Origin: an uncultured Bacteriovorax sp.
GTDB lineage: Bacteria; Bdellovibrionota; Bacteriovoracia; Bacteriovoracales; Bacteriovoracaceae
Reading direction: 5' to 3'
DNA: 40,510 nt
Assembly: GCA_946482295.1 (NCBI GenBank)
Contig: CAMLRB010000002.1
Span: 1 to 40,510, forward strand
In this document: positions 7,916 to 16,688 of the stretch, one piece after another
Layout of the letters: the number at the start of each line of letters is the position of its first letter
How positions within the stretch are numbered: position 1 is the stretch's first letter
The notes under the pieces: model-generated
The model's input: only the letters and a program-made list of their open reading frames with translations
Databases searched by the model: none
What the model was told of the DNA's origin: nothing
Made by a program: the position numbers and the translations under genes

Positions 7916-9400
7916 TTATAAACCTGAGTTAGTAAAGAAAGTCACAGTTCCATCGTAAAGAGATGTTACTAGTTTTGGGTATAGACCTAAAACAATCGTT
8001 AAAATTGAAAGAACAATCATTGGCGTGGCTTCTAACAATGATAAGTCTTTCAGTGATTTGTTTTCTTCATGCTTAAGTTCACCCAATGCTGTCAGGTGAT
8101 ACATTTTTAAAAGATAAATAGGTGAGAGAATAATCCCTGTTGCAGCGAGTACAGCGACAGCTTTATTCACTTGGTAAGTTCCAAGGATGATCATGAATTC
8201 ACCAACGAATCCACAAGTCATTGGAACGGCCATTGATCCTGCCGTGATGATGAAGAAGAGAATTGCAAATCTAGGCATAACTGCTGCTAGTCCACCAAAC
8301 TGCTCTAACTTTTTTGTATGTCTACGAGTGTAAAGGTAATGAACACCAATGAAGAGTCCCGGTGTTGAAATACCGTGAGCGATCATTTGAAAGATGGCCC
8401 CTTTAACCGCAAAAGAGTTCTGCGAGAAGATCCCCATGATGATGTAACCCATGTGAGAGATAGAAGAGAAAGCTACGAGCTTTTTAATATCTTTTTGTAC
8501 CCATGCAGTGAGAGCGCCGTAAATGACCCCGACTGCTCCTAAATAAAGAACAATGTCTCGGTTGGCATCAACAGCTTCTGGATAAACAGGAATAACAAAT
8601 CTAAGGAAACCGTAAACACCAAGCTTTAATAGAATACCAGCGAGGATGATCGAACCAGCTGTTGGTGCTTCAACGTGAGCATCTGGTAACCACGAATGAA
8701 ATGGGAAAACCGGAACTTTTAAGAAGAAGGCAATTGCAAACGACCAGAAGACTAATGATTGTGGTGAGAAAAATCCATCATAGTGAAGGTTTAATGAACG
8801 AATAACGTCATAATTAAGGTCATATGATCCGTTAAACTTATAAGCAAGAGCAGACATATAACACATTGAAGCCAGCATGAGGATTGATCCTGCTGCAGTC
8901 ATCATGAAGAATTTGAAACTTGCGTATCTTCTGTTTTCTCCCCCGAAAATTCCTACAAGGATGAAAAGTGGGATAAGCATAACTTCCCAGAAGATGTAGA
9001 AACCATAAAGCGAAGTTGCAAGAAGAGATCCGTTAACTGCCCACGTAAGTGTGAAGATAAGGAAATAATAAAGTCTTAGTTTGTCTGTTTTGATATCCCA
9101 AGTGGCGACAACAACAACCAAAAGAAGAAACGCATTTAAAATAAGAAGAAGACCACTTAATCCATCGATGGCGAAAGTGTACGTCATGTTGAAAAAGAGA
9201 GGCATTTCAAACTTAAAGAGAGTTGTAAGTGTGCCTGTATCAGGCATTTCAGTGAAAAGAACACCTGCATACCAAAGAGTGGCAAGTGAACCAATAAGGG
9301 CATACAACTTTACGGACTTCTCATTACGATTTGAGGCAAACATGAAACCGATGGCCCAAAGTAGAGGAATGAGAAATTTAACTAAAAACAGCTGATCCAT
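7916..9400 (-). CDS. nuoM: NADH-quinone oxidoreductase subunit M (module II)
   Basis: A 494-aa proton-pumping, antiporter-like subunit of the complex I membrane arm with about 14 membrane helices. Key residues are present: Glu139 (FWEVMLIP), Lys228 (FFLKVPVFPFHSWLPDAHV), Lys259 (ILLKLG) and Glu401 (FVGEFMIILG). The family signatures GGENRRYASFKFF and KKLVAFSSISHMGYI are intact. It starts 14 bases after the nuoL stop and ends one base before nuoN, so it is translationally packed inside the operon. Length is normal for the family. The module I copy differs throughout the periphery. Confidence 0.95.
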   Translation of the reverse strand: MDQLFLVKFLIPLLWAIGFMFASNRNEKSVKLYALIGSLATLWYAGVLFTEMPDTGTLTTLFKFEMPLFFNMTYTFAIDGLSGLLLILNAFLLLVVVVATWDIKTDKLRLYYFLIFTLTWAVNGSLLATSLYGFYIFWEVMLIPLFILVGIFGGENRRYASFKFFMMTAAGSILMLASMCYMSALAYKFNGSYDLNYDVIRSLNLHYDGFFSPQSLVFWSFAIAFFLKVPVFPFHSWLPDAHVEAPTAGSIILAGILLKLGVYGFLRFVIPVYPEAVDANRDIVLYLGAVGVIYGALTAWVQKDIKKLVAFSSISHMGYIIMGIFSQNSFAVKGAIFQMIAHGISTPGLFIGVHYLYTRRHTKKLEQFGGLAAVMPRFAILFFIITAGSMAVPMTCGFVGEFMIILGTYQVNKAVAVLAATGIILSPIYLLKMYHLTALGELKHEENKSLKDLSLLEATPMIVLSILTIVLGLYPKLVTSLYDGTVTFFTNSGL

Positions 9401-9414
9401 TTTATATCCAACGT

Positions 9415-11388
9415 TTATCTAAAAATAAATGCATTAAAAATTGCAGTGATTACGATTGTTAAACCAATAACAATATAGAGAATTCCCATTTCTAGTTTTT
9501 CTGGTTTGTTTTCTTCCAAGAACGTTCCACCATCAACTGAAATTTTAGAAACAACTTTTACCACTCCGTTGATCACATGTGTTTCAACGATATCAACTAA
9601 GAAGTGGCCAATAGAATAAAGAGGTTTAATGATCGCAAGTTCGTAAAGCTCATCAACTTTGAATTTCTCATGGCTGATTGTCCAAAGTGATTTGAACTTG
9701 TCTTTAAGCGAGTCACGCATTTTGCGGTGATCATTTTTAACATAGATGTAGTAAGCAAGTCCCATTGAAGAAAGAATGAGGACAGTTGTTACAACCATCA
9801 TCACGATTTCTGTTTCAACACTTAAGTGCGTGTGGCCTGTAGTTTTAGCAACAAACCTCTCAAGGAAGTTTTGGAACAATCTTGAGTTATCATGGCTCAT
9901 TAAGTGAGGAAGACCAACATATCCTGCTCCAAAGCTGAAAAGCGCAAGTAGGATAAGTGGAATAGTCATTACAGATGGTGACTCATGAATTTCATGGTGA
10001 CCGTGATCGTCGTGAGCATTGTGTTTTTTAGCGTGGTGCTTGTCTTCTTTATGTGGTGCTGGCTCAACGATAAACACGAGAACGAGCATTCTCATCATAT
10101 AGAAAGCTGTTAGAAGTGCCGTGATTAAACCAACAGTATAAAGAGCATATCCGTTTCCTGGGTTAGTTAGGGCCATCACGAGGATTTCATCTTTAGAGAA
10201 GAATCCCGAAAAACCTGGGATACCAGCAATAGCGAGTAATCCAACTGTGCACGTCCAGAAAGTGACTGGCATTTTCTTTTTCAGGCCACCCATTTTAAAG
10301 ATGTTCTGCTCATGGTGACATCCGTAAATAACAGAAGCCGCACATAAGAAAAGAAGAGCTTTAAAGAATGCGTGAGTGAAAACGTGGAAAAGACCAGTAG
10401 AGAATGCCCCAACACCACAAGCAAGGATCATATATCCAAGCTGTGAAACAGTTGAGTAAGCGAGAATTTTTTTAATATCAGTTTGAGTAATTGCGATGAG
10501 TGCCGCAAGAAGAGCAGTAAGCGCTCCCATCCAGGCAATCACATCAAGAACAACTGAGAAATGAACAATTACATTTGAAACACGGCAAAGAAGGAGGATA
10601 CCCGCTGTTACCATCGTCGCCGCGTGCATGAGGGCCGATACTGGAGTTGGACCCATCATCGCATCTGGAAGCCAAACGAAAAGTGGGATCTGAGCAGACT
10701 TACCAGCAGCACCTAGAACAAGAAGTAAACTTGAAGCTATTAACAATTCTTTGTTTTGTGCAATAAGAGTTAAGTCAGGATTTTGAAGATCGCGGAATGA
10801 AATCGTGTTGAATACAAGAGCAAAACCGATCATCCCGAGAACGAGACCAAAGTCACCCACGCGGTTAGCGATGAATGCTTTTTTACCTGCGTTTCCGTTT
10901 TTAGTGTGTTCGTACCAGAAACCAATTAGTAGATAAGATGAAAGACCTACACCTTCCCATCCCATGAAAAGAACTAGGAAGTTTTCACCATGAACAAGAA
11001 GAAGCATTGAGAAAGCAAAGAGCGCAAAAAACGCAAAGAACTTTCCAACTTTCTTTTCATGATCCATATATCCGATTGAGAAGAACGCAATCGCACTACC
11101 GATCCCTGTAACCATTGTACTTAGAACAACAGACATTTCATCCATGATGAAGTGAATGTCGAACTTGATGTTTCCATAACTCATCCACTCCCAAAGACGA
11201 ACACTAACCGGACCATTTTTGATCACGTGAAGCGAAGTCATAATGACGAGGATAAAAGAAATGAAAAGTCCTAAGAAAGTAATAAGTCCCGCTTGAACGT
11301 TATTTAATTTATTTCTGATCAAGAGTGAGTTGAGCAAAAAAGCAAACAGCGGGAAAAAAGGAATGAGCGCCAGGTAATTTTCGTACAT
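9415..11388 (-). CDS. nuoL: NADH-quinone oxidoreductase subunit L (module II)
   Basis: A 657-aa distal proton-pumping subunit. Seen: Glu145 (MGWEGVGLSSYLLIGF), Lys230 (GAAGKSAQIPLFVWLPDAM), Lys399 (FFSKDEIL) and THAFFKALLF. The C-terminal region carries the expected lateral-helix portion (KVDELYELAIIKPLY, then a last membrane helix). A loop at about residues 446-468 holds nine His in 23 residues (HKEDKHHAKKHNAHDDHGHH), unlike E. coli NuoL. It starts 3 bases after nuoK with only a weak ribosome binding site, consistent with translational coupling. Confidence 0.95.
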   Translation of the reverse strand: MYENYLALIPFFPLFAFLLNSLLIRNKLNNVQAGLITFLGLFISFILVIMTSLHVIKNGPVSVRLWEWMSYGNIKFDIHFIMDEMSVVLSTMVTGIGSAIAFFSIGYMDHEKKVGKFFAFFALFAFSMLLLVHGENFLVLFMGWEGVGLSSYLLIGFWYEHTKNGNAGKKAFIANRVGDFGLVLGMIGFALVFNTISFRDLQNPDLTLIAQNKELLIASSLLLVLGAAGKSAQIPLFVWLPDAMMGPTPVSALMHAATMVTAGILLLCRVSNVIVHFSVVLDVIAWMGALTALLAALIAITQTDIKKILAYSTVSQLGYMILACGVGAFSTGLFHVFTHAFFKALLFLCAASVIYGCHHEQNIFKMGGLKKKMPVTFWTCTVGLLAIAGIPGFSGFFSKDEILVMALTNPGNGYALYTVGLITALLTAFYMMRMLVLVFIVEPAPHKEDKHHAKKHNAHDDHGHHEIHESPSVMTIPLILLALFSFGAGYVGLPHLMSHDNSRLFQNFLERFVAKTTGHTHLSVETEIVMMVVTTVLILSSMGLAYYIYVKNDHRKMRDSLKDKFKSLWTISHEKFKVDELYELAIIKPLYSIGHFLVDIVETHVINGVVKVVSKISVDGGTFLEENKPEKLEMGILYIVIGLTIVITAIFNAFIFR

Positions 11389-11391
11389 ATT

Positions 11392-11688
11392 TTACTCGGT
11401 GATGATTTTAATGTCGTCGGTGTAAATTGTTTGTTTCTTTCTATAAAGAGAAATGATTAAGCTCAATCCAATCGCAACTTCACATGCTGAAACAATCATC
11501 ATGAAGAAAACGAGAAGTTGTGAATCAATCAATCCTGTTGAGCGTGAGAAAAGAATCACAAGAATCCCAACTCCACCCATCATAAGTTCTAAACAGAGAA
11601 GAATTGAGATCAGATCTTTCTTAAAGATTGTTCCCAAAAGACCCAGACAAAATAAAAAAGCAGCAAGATAGTAGTAAATACTAGTCAT
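11392..11688 (-). CDS. nuoK: NADH-quinone oxidoreductase subunit K (module II)
   Basis: A 98-aa three-helix membrane subunit of complex I. Both buried glutamates of the central proton path are present: LLCLELMMGG (E. coli Glu36 position) and SACEVAIGLSL (Glu72 position). The start ATG overlaps the nuoJ stop in the 8-base arrangement ATGACTAG. The module I pair shows the same overlap, which points to a shared ancestral operon. Length is typical. Confidence 0.95.
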   Translation of the reverse strand: MTSIYYYLAAFLFCLGLLGTIFKKDLISILLCLELMMGGVGILVILFSRSTGLIDSQLLVFFMMIVSACEVAIGLSLIISLYRKKQTIYTDDIKIITE

Positions 11689-12202
11689 GACGTTCTCCTG
11701 TTTTTTCTTCTAATTCACCTTTTTCTTGAGAGGTGATTACAATACACGCAACGAGCGCACCGAGAAGAAGAACAGTTGCAAGCTCAAAAGGAAGGTAATA
11801 AACATCAAAGAGTTTAGAGAAGAGAACATTCATCGAGTTATCAGTAATGTTAACTGTCGTGAGTTGTTCAATGTTGCTGTTAAAGATAAGGGCCAATACG
11901 CCAAGAATTACAAGAATAGTGAAGGCCGATAGAACAAGTTTCACTTTTCCTTTTTCACGGTTGTCATGGAATTGCTCAAGATTGATAAGCATCATAACAA
12001 AAACGAAAAGAATGGCGATAGCACCAGCGTTCACCAGAACTTGAATTGCCGAAAGAAAGACTGTTCCCATCTGGAAGTAGATCATTCCGATCGACACGAG
12101 TGTCATCAAAAGTGCAAAGGCAGCAACTACTGTCTTTTTTGAGAACACAACCATAAGAGCAAAGACCACCGTAATGATGGTTAAAAAGATATCAGCCAAC
12201 AT
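11681..12202 (-). CDS. nuoJ: NADH-quinone oxidoreductase subunit J (module II)
   Basis: A 173-aa five-helix membrane subunit. I start at ATG 12202, two bases after the nuoH stop, with AGGA inside the nuoH end as ribosome binding site; a longer frame to 12280 only overlaps nuoH. The conserved helix 3, usually QVLVYxGAIxVLFLF, reads QVLVNAGAIAILFVF, so the conserved Tyr (E. coli Tyr59 position) is Asn58 here; the codon 12029-12031 reads AAC on the coding strand. In other complex I structures this helix carries the pi-bulge linked to coupling. The module I NuoJ keeps Tyr. The rest of the protein looks normal. Confidence 0.93.
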   Translation of the reverse strand: MLADIFLTIITVVFALMVVFSKKTVVAAFALLMTLVSIGMIYFQMGTVFLSAIQVLVNAGAIAILFVFVMMLINLEQFHDNREKGKVKLVLSAFTILVILGVLALIFNSNIEQLTTVNITDNSMNVLFSKLFDVYYLPFELATVLLLGALVACIVITSQEKGELEEKTGERHD

Positions 12203-12204
12203 AA

Positions 12205-13254
12205 CTATTGATTCCTGTAGTAAACGAAGAGAACTGTTGCGATGAGATTTACAATTCCCAACGGTAATAAGCGCTCCCATCCAAGGTTCATTAATTGGTC
12301 ATAACGGAAACGTGGGAAAGTCCAACGTACCCAAACAAAGAACCAGATCATCATAGCAATTTTGATTACCAATGATCCGACTTGTAGAAGAGGTAAAAAT
12401 GCTGGCGAGTTTTCAGCAATTAAATCTAATCCCGGAAGAAGTGAGTATCCACCGAAGAAGAGAATGATGAAAAGAGCTGAAAGAGCAATCATGTGGATGT
12501 ATTCCGCCATGAAGAAAAGAGCAAACTTCATCGAAGAGTATTCTAAGTGGTAACCAGCAACGATTTCTGATTCACCTTCAGCAAGGTCGAATGGAAGGCG
12601 GTTTGATTCAGCAAAGATACCAACGAGGAAAAGCATTGCAGCTACTGGTTGAACGAAAAATCCCCACTTAGGAAGAAAGCCAAACCAGTATCCTGTCTGG
12701 TGATTAACCATTGCATGGATATCATTTGTTCCATAGACGAAAATCATCGCAACAACAGCAGTTGATAGAGAAAGTTCGTAAGAAATCATCTGAGCACAAG
12801 CGCGAAGAGCACCAAGCATTGAGTACTTATTATTTGAAGCCCATCCTGCGAGTAGAATTCCGTATGACCCAAGAGCAGAGACAGCAAACGCAAAAAAGAT
12901 TCCCATATCAGTACGAAAAACTTCTGGATAAACCGTGCGGCCCATAACTTCAAATGGTCCTGAGATAGGAATACAAGCAAGTGGTAAAATCGCAACAACA
13001 AGTGCAATCATTGGAGCCGCTGTATAAAAGAACGGACGAACGTGTGCTGGGTGCACTTCTTCTTTGAACATGAACTTTGCTACGTCGGCAAGTGGTTGCA
13101 ATAATCCGAATGGACCTACTCTGTTTGGGCCAAGACGTTTTTGAATAAAGGCCGCGCCTCTACGCTCAACGTGAATAATGATCGGCAGAGTTCCAAGAGG
13201 GAGAGCTAGAATAACGACAGTTTTAACAAGGATTTCTAGAATAGATTCGAACAT
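12205..13254 (-). CDS. nuoH: NADH-quinone oxidoreductase subunit H (module II)
   Basis: A 349-aa subunit that forms much of the quinone chamber and the start of the proton path. Signatures seen: QKRLGPNRVGPFGLLQPLAD, GWASNNKYSMLGALRACAQM, ISYEL and ESNRLPFDLAEGESEIVAGY. The last stretch departs from the usual [20 protein letters not shown] at several positions (P to A, A to G, T to L, G to S), although the acidic residues are kept. It follows nuoA by one base. The nuoI gene that normally follows nuoH is absent; nuoJ comes directly. Confidence 0.95.
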   Translation of the reverse strand: MFESILEILVKTVVILALPLGTLPIIIHVERRGAAFIQKRLGPNRVGPFGLLQPLADVAKFMFKEEVHPAHVRPFFYTAAPMIALVVAILPLACIPISGPFEVMGRTVYPEVFRTDMGIFFAFAVSALGSYGILLAGWASNNKYSMLGALRACAQMISYELSLSTAVVAMIFVYGTNDIHAMVNHQTGYWFGFLPKWGFFVQPVAAMLFLVGIFAESNRLPFDLAEGESEIVAGYHLEYSSMKFALFFMAEYIHMIALSALFIILFFGGYSLLPGLDLIAENSPAFLPLLQVGSLVIKIAMMIWFFVWVRWTFPRFRYDQLMNLGWERLLPLGIVNLIATVLFVYYRNQ

Positions 13255-13255
13255 T

Positions 13256-13615
13256 TTATTCTTCCCATTTTAATGCTTTTGAAGTGATGACAAAAATATA
13301 GCCAACAATCAAAACCACCATAAAGAATACGAAACCAGCTACCATGAATCCGGAGTTGGTTGAGTTGTTATAATTTAAGGCCCATGGAAGCAAGAAAACG
13401 ATTTCCACATCAAAGAGAAGGAAGAGAATCGCTGTTAAATAGAACTTAATATCGTATTGTCTAGTTGCAGATCCAACCGGATTTACCCCAGACTCATAGA
13501 TGTCATTCTTTCTAATGAGTTTTCTTTTTTGACCTAAAAAAGTCGAAATTCCCAAAAGCACAGCTCCGAGAGCTGTCGCAATGATGAGAAAAATAATAAA
13601 TGATAAAAATTCCAT
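13256..13615 (-). CDS. nuoA: NADH-quinone oxidoreductase subunit A (module II)
   Basis: A 119-aa three-helix subunit with the diagnostic FLLFDVEIVFLLPWAL (conserved Asp/Glu of helix 2) and the quinone-side loop YESGVNPVGSA. The loop has Ser where many species, and module I here, have Cys; E. coli NuoA also has Ser. A strong site (AGAGGA) precedes the ATG. Only 20 bases separate it from the end of module I nuoN, which leaves no room for a separate promoter and implies that the two modules share a transcript. Confidence 0.94.
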   Translation of the reverse strand: MEFLSFIIFLIIATALGAVLLGISTFLGQKRKLIRKNDIYESGVNPVGSATRQYDIKFYLTAILFLLFDVEIVFLLPWALNYNNSTNSGFMVAGFVFFMVVLIVGYIFVITSKALKWEE

Positions 13616-13635
13616 TCTTTCCTCTTATGGCCGGC

Positions 13636-15102
13636 TTAATGAATAAACAGCTTAGCGCCGCCAGCAACTGACATGATCGTATCCCAGAAGATTCCGAGGA
13701 TGAAAACCGGTGCAGTCATTGAAACGATAACGAGTTGATTGATAAAACCAAAACCTTCGATTTCTTCTGAAGTGTCAGCTTGTTTTAAAGTCATCAGTCT
13801 GATGATTTTTAAATAGTAGTAAGCAGATACAACAGAATTCAGAACAAGAACGATAGCGAGTGAGTAGAATTTTGCACTCACCAGAGCTGTGAGAATGTTG
13901 TACTTAGCAACGAATCCAGCTAAAGGCGGAAGACCCGTTAAAGAGAACATTACAACAGACATCATCACGGCCATTAAAGGGTAACGGTAAGCAAGCCCAG
14001 TAAAACGATCGAAGTTATCGTTGCCATACTTATCTTGAACGATACTTGTAATGTAGAAAGCAACAAGAGTCATGAAAAGGTAAGTGATCATGTAAAACAC
14101 AACCGACTTCAATCCGATTTCATTGATCATCACCATACCGGCCATCATGATCCCAGCATGCGAAATCGATGAATAAGCGAGCATTCTTTTTACTGATTTT
14201 TGTCCGATAGCTGTAACGTTACCAACTGTCATTGTAAGAGCGGCAACTACCATCAGTAGACCAATCCATCCCACGCGAAGTGGAGAAGCAACTGTGAAGA
14301 AAATTGTCGTCACTCTTAAAAGAGCAGCAATACCTGCAATCTTAGGAACAACAGCAAAGAAAGTTGTTACTGGTGTTGGTGAACCTTCGTAAACATCTGG
14401 TGCCCACATGTGGAAAGGAACACAAGCAATCTTGTATCCGATACCAACAAAAAATAGAGCGAACGATGGAAGAAGAACGTACATTTGTTGTGTCGTTAAT
14501 GTTCCAAGAAGAGCAGACATCCCTGTGAATTGAATTGTTCCAAGTACACCAAAAATATGGCTCATCCCAAAAAGCATGAAACCTGAAGAGATCCCGCCGT
14601 AAAGAGCATATTTAAGACCTGCTTCACTTGAACGTTCATCGTTCTTTTTAAACGATGCCATTACGTATGAAAGAATAGAAAGTGTCTCGATTCCGATGAA
14701 CAACATAAGCATGTTGTTTGCTGAAGCGAGAAGAAATCCACCAATCAAGATACCAACCGACATGATAGCGAATTCTGTTTTTAGCGTTTCATAAACATCT
14801 CTTGAAAAACGACTTAGGTAAATCGCTGCAAGAGTTCCGAGGACCATCAACATCTTTAGAAGTGTGCTGAAGTGGTCAACGATGTATGAACTGCTAAAGA
14901 TAGCAATTGGCTTTTGTCCCATGTTTACTAATAAAGAAGCGAATGTTGCTACTAATCCGATCAGCGATGTGATGAAGATATAACGACGGTTTTTCTCGTC
15001 TTCCTTATAAGTCGTTTCAAGGATGATTAATCCGACCATCAATACGACCAGAATAATCTCTGGAACGAAGCGACCGATATTTGCTAAATAATTTAAGTGC
15101 AT
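13636..15102 (-). CDS. nuoN: NADH-quinone oxidoreductase subunit N (module I)
   Basis: A 488-aa NuoN of canonical type: Glu139 (FIGIETLSILSYVMASF), Lys224 (GYKIACVPFHMWAPDVYEG), Lys254 (VVPKIAG) and the C-terminal FVAKYNILTALV with a Lys. The SPTPVTTFF loop motif is intact, unlike the module II paralogue. It is the final gene of module I and lies 20 bases after nuoM and 20 bases before module II nuoA. Confidence 0.95.
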   Translation of the reverse strand: MHLNYLANIGRFVPEIILVVLMVGLIILETTYKEDEKNRRYIFITSLIGLVATFASLLVNMGQKPIAIFSSSYIVDHFSTLLKMLMVLGTLAAIYLSRFSRDVYETLKTEFAIMSVGILIGGFLLASANNMLMLFIGIETLSILSYVMASFKKNDERSSEAGLKYALYGGISSGFMLFGMSHIFGVLGTIQFTGMSALLGTLTTQQMYVLLPSFALFFVGIGYKIACVPFHMWAPDVYEGSPTPVTTFFAVVPKIAGIAALLRVTTIFFTVASPLRVGWIGLLMVVAALTMTVGNVTAIGQKSVKRMLAYSSISHAGIMMAGMVMINEIGLKSVVFYMITYLFMTLVAFYITSIVQDKYGNDNFDRFTGLAYRYPLMAVMMSVVMFSLTGLPPLAGFVAKYNILTALVSAKFYSLAIVLVLNSVVSAYYYLKIIRLMTLKQADTSEEIEGFGFINQLVIVSMTAPVFILGIFWDTIMSVAGGAKLFIH

Positions 15103-15122
15103 CTTAAAATCCTAAAACCAAA

Positions 15123-16655
15123 TTAGAAAGTTGCTAGTAGTGATACCAGTTGTCCAACTGAAGCTTTCATAATGTTGAGTAACGGCGAAGGCCAGATACC
15201 GAACACAATTACGGCAACACATAGTGGAGCCATGTAGAACACTTCAAGTTTTGTCATATCGTCGTATTCTTTAACTTCTGGATTCACGTCTCCAAAGAAC
15301 ATTCTCTTGAACATCCATAGAAGGTAAGCGGCACCAATAAGAAGACCGAAAAGTGCAAGAACAGTGATCGTTGTGAAACGCTCATAGATACCAAGGAAGA
15401 TAAGTGCTTCAGAAATAAATCCTGAAAGACCTGGTAGACCCATTGAAGCGAACATACCGATGATAAAGATGATCGAATAAACTGGAAGTTGAGTATAAAG
15501 ACCGCCGTATCCACGTGATCCATCTGGTTTAACAATCCATCTGTGGTGAGATCTTTCGTAAATAATACCGATCATGAAGAACATCATAGCTGTCGATGTT
15601 CCGTGGTTGAACATTTGAAGAACCGCTCCGTTCATCCCTTGAACTGTCATTGCTGCAAGTCCAAGCATAACGAATCCCATGTGCGATACAGATGAGTAAG
15701 CGATAAGTTTCTTAACGTCTGTTTGCGCCATTGCACAAAGAGCACCATAGATAACGTTGATCAGACCAAGCCATGCGATCGCTGTTGAGAAATATTTTGC
15801 TGATTCTGGGAAGATTGGGAACGCGATTCTTAAGAATCCGTAAGTACCCATCTTAAGTAGAACACCAGCGAGGATAACTGAAATAGCTGTTGGGGCTTGA
15901 ACGTGGGCGTGCGGTAACCATGTGTGGAAAGGGAACACTGGAACTTTTACAGCAAATCCGATGAACATAAACACGAAGAAAAGTTTTGAGAAAGAAACTG
16001 TGTATCCAAAAAGAGTAACAGTTAAGTTCGCAAATTTTCCGCCTGAAAGAGCAAGGATGCTGAATGAATCAACTGATTGGTTAGTTGCGAAGTAAAGAGC
16101 AACGATACCAACAAGCATTAAGATTGATCCGAAGAAAGTATAAAGGAAGAATTTAACAGCTGCGTATTCTCTGTTTTCTCCACCCCATACACCGATTAGG
16201 AAGAACATTGGAATAAGCATAACTTCCCAGTAAACGTAGAAAAGGAAGAAGTCTAATGCGAAGAATACACCAAATACTGTACTTTGCAGAAGAAGGAGTA
16301 GAGCAAAGTAAGCTTTGATTGATTTCTTGATCTGAGTCCATGAACTCAAAATACAAAGCATGAAAAGTAGGCCCGTTAGAAGAACCATCGGTAATGTAAT
16401 ACCGTCAACTCCTAGGGAGTAAAAGATATTGAATTGTGAAATCCAAGGTACTTTTACGTTAAATGCTGTTTGCATTCCCGCCTGTGTTGTATCGAACTTT
16501 TTGTAGAGAACCAACGTCAAAGCGAATGTGATAATAGTGTTAATCAACGCCCATGTTTTGATCACTTTGGTTTTATCTTTTGGAAGAATTAAAACCCCGA
16601 TCATTCCAATAATAGGCATCCACAAAATCCAACTTAACAAATCTAAACCGGCCAC
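15123..16655 (-). CDS. nuoM: NADH-quinone oxidoreductase subunit M (module I)
   Basis: A 510-aa antiporter-like subunit with about 14 helices. Glu144 (YWEVMLIPMFFLIGVWGGE), Lys237 (FAVKVPVFPFHTWLPHAHV), Lys268 (VLLKMG) and a Glu in FISEALIFLG are present. The motif DVKKLIAYSSVSHMGFVMLG is canonical. A loop carries HHRWIVKPDGSRGYGGL, absent from the module II copy. It starts 33 bases after nuoL, a looser spacing than in module II. Confidence 0.95.
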   Translation of the reverse strand: MAGLDLLSWILWMPIIGMIGVLILPKDKTKVIKTWALINTIITFALTLVLYKKFDTTQAGMQTAFNVKVPWISQFNIFYSLGVDGITLPMVLLTGLLFMLCILSSWTQIKKSIKAYFALLLLLQSTVFGVFFALDFFLFYVYWEVMLIPMFFLIGVWGGENREYAAVKFFLYTFFGSILMLVGIVALYFATNQSVDSFSILALSGGKFANLTVTLFGYTVSFSKLFFVFMFIGFAVKVPVFPFHTWLPHAHVQAPTAISVILAGVLLKMGTYGFLRIAFPIFPESAKYFSTAIAWLGLINVIYGALCAMAQTDVKKLIAYSSVSHMGFVMLGLAAMTVQGMNGAVLQMFNHGTSTAMMFFMIGIIYERSHHRWIVKPDGSRGYGGLYTQLPVYSIIFIIGMFASMGLPGLSGFISEALIFLGIYERFTTITVLALFGLLIGAAYLLWMFKRMFFGDVNPEVKEYDDMTKLEVFYMAPLCVAVIVFGIWPSPLLNIMKASVGQLVSLLATF

Positions 16656-16688
16656 CGGTAAACCCCTTCTAAAAGTTACTATTTAAAA

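Noticed and set aside
12203..12280. Longer N-terminus for module II NuoJ
   Set aside because: It overlaps nuoH entirely and adds polar residues foreign to the family; ATG 12202 has a good site.
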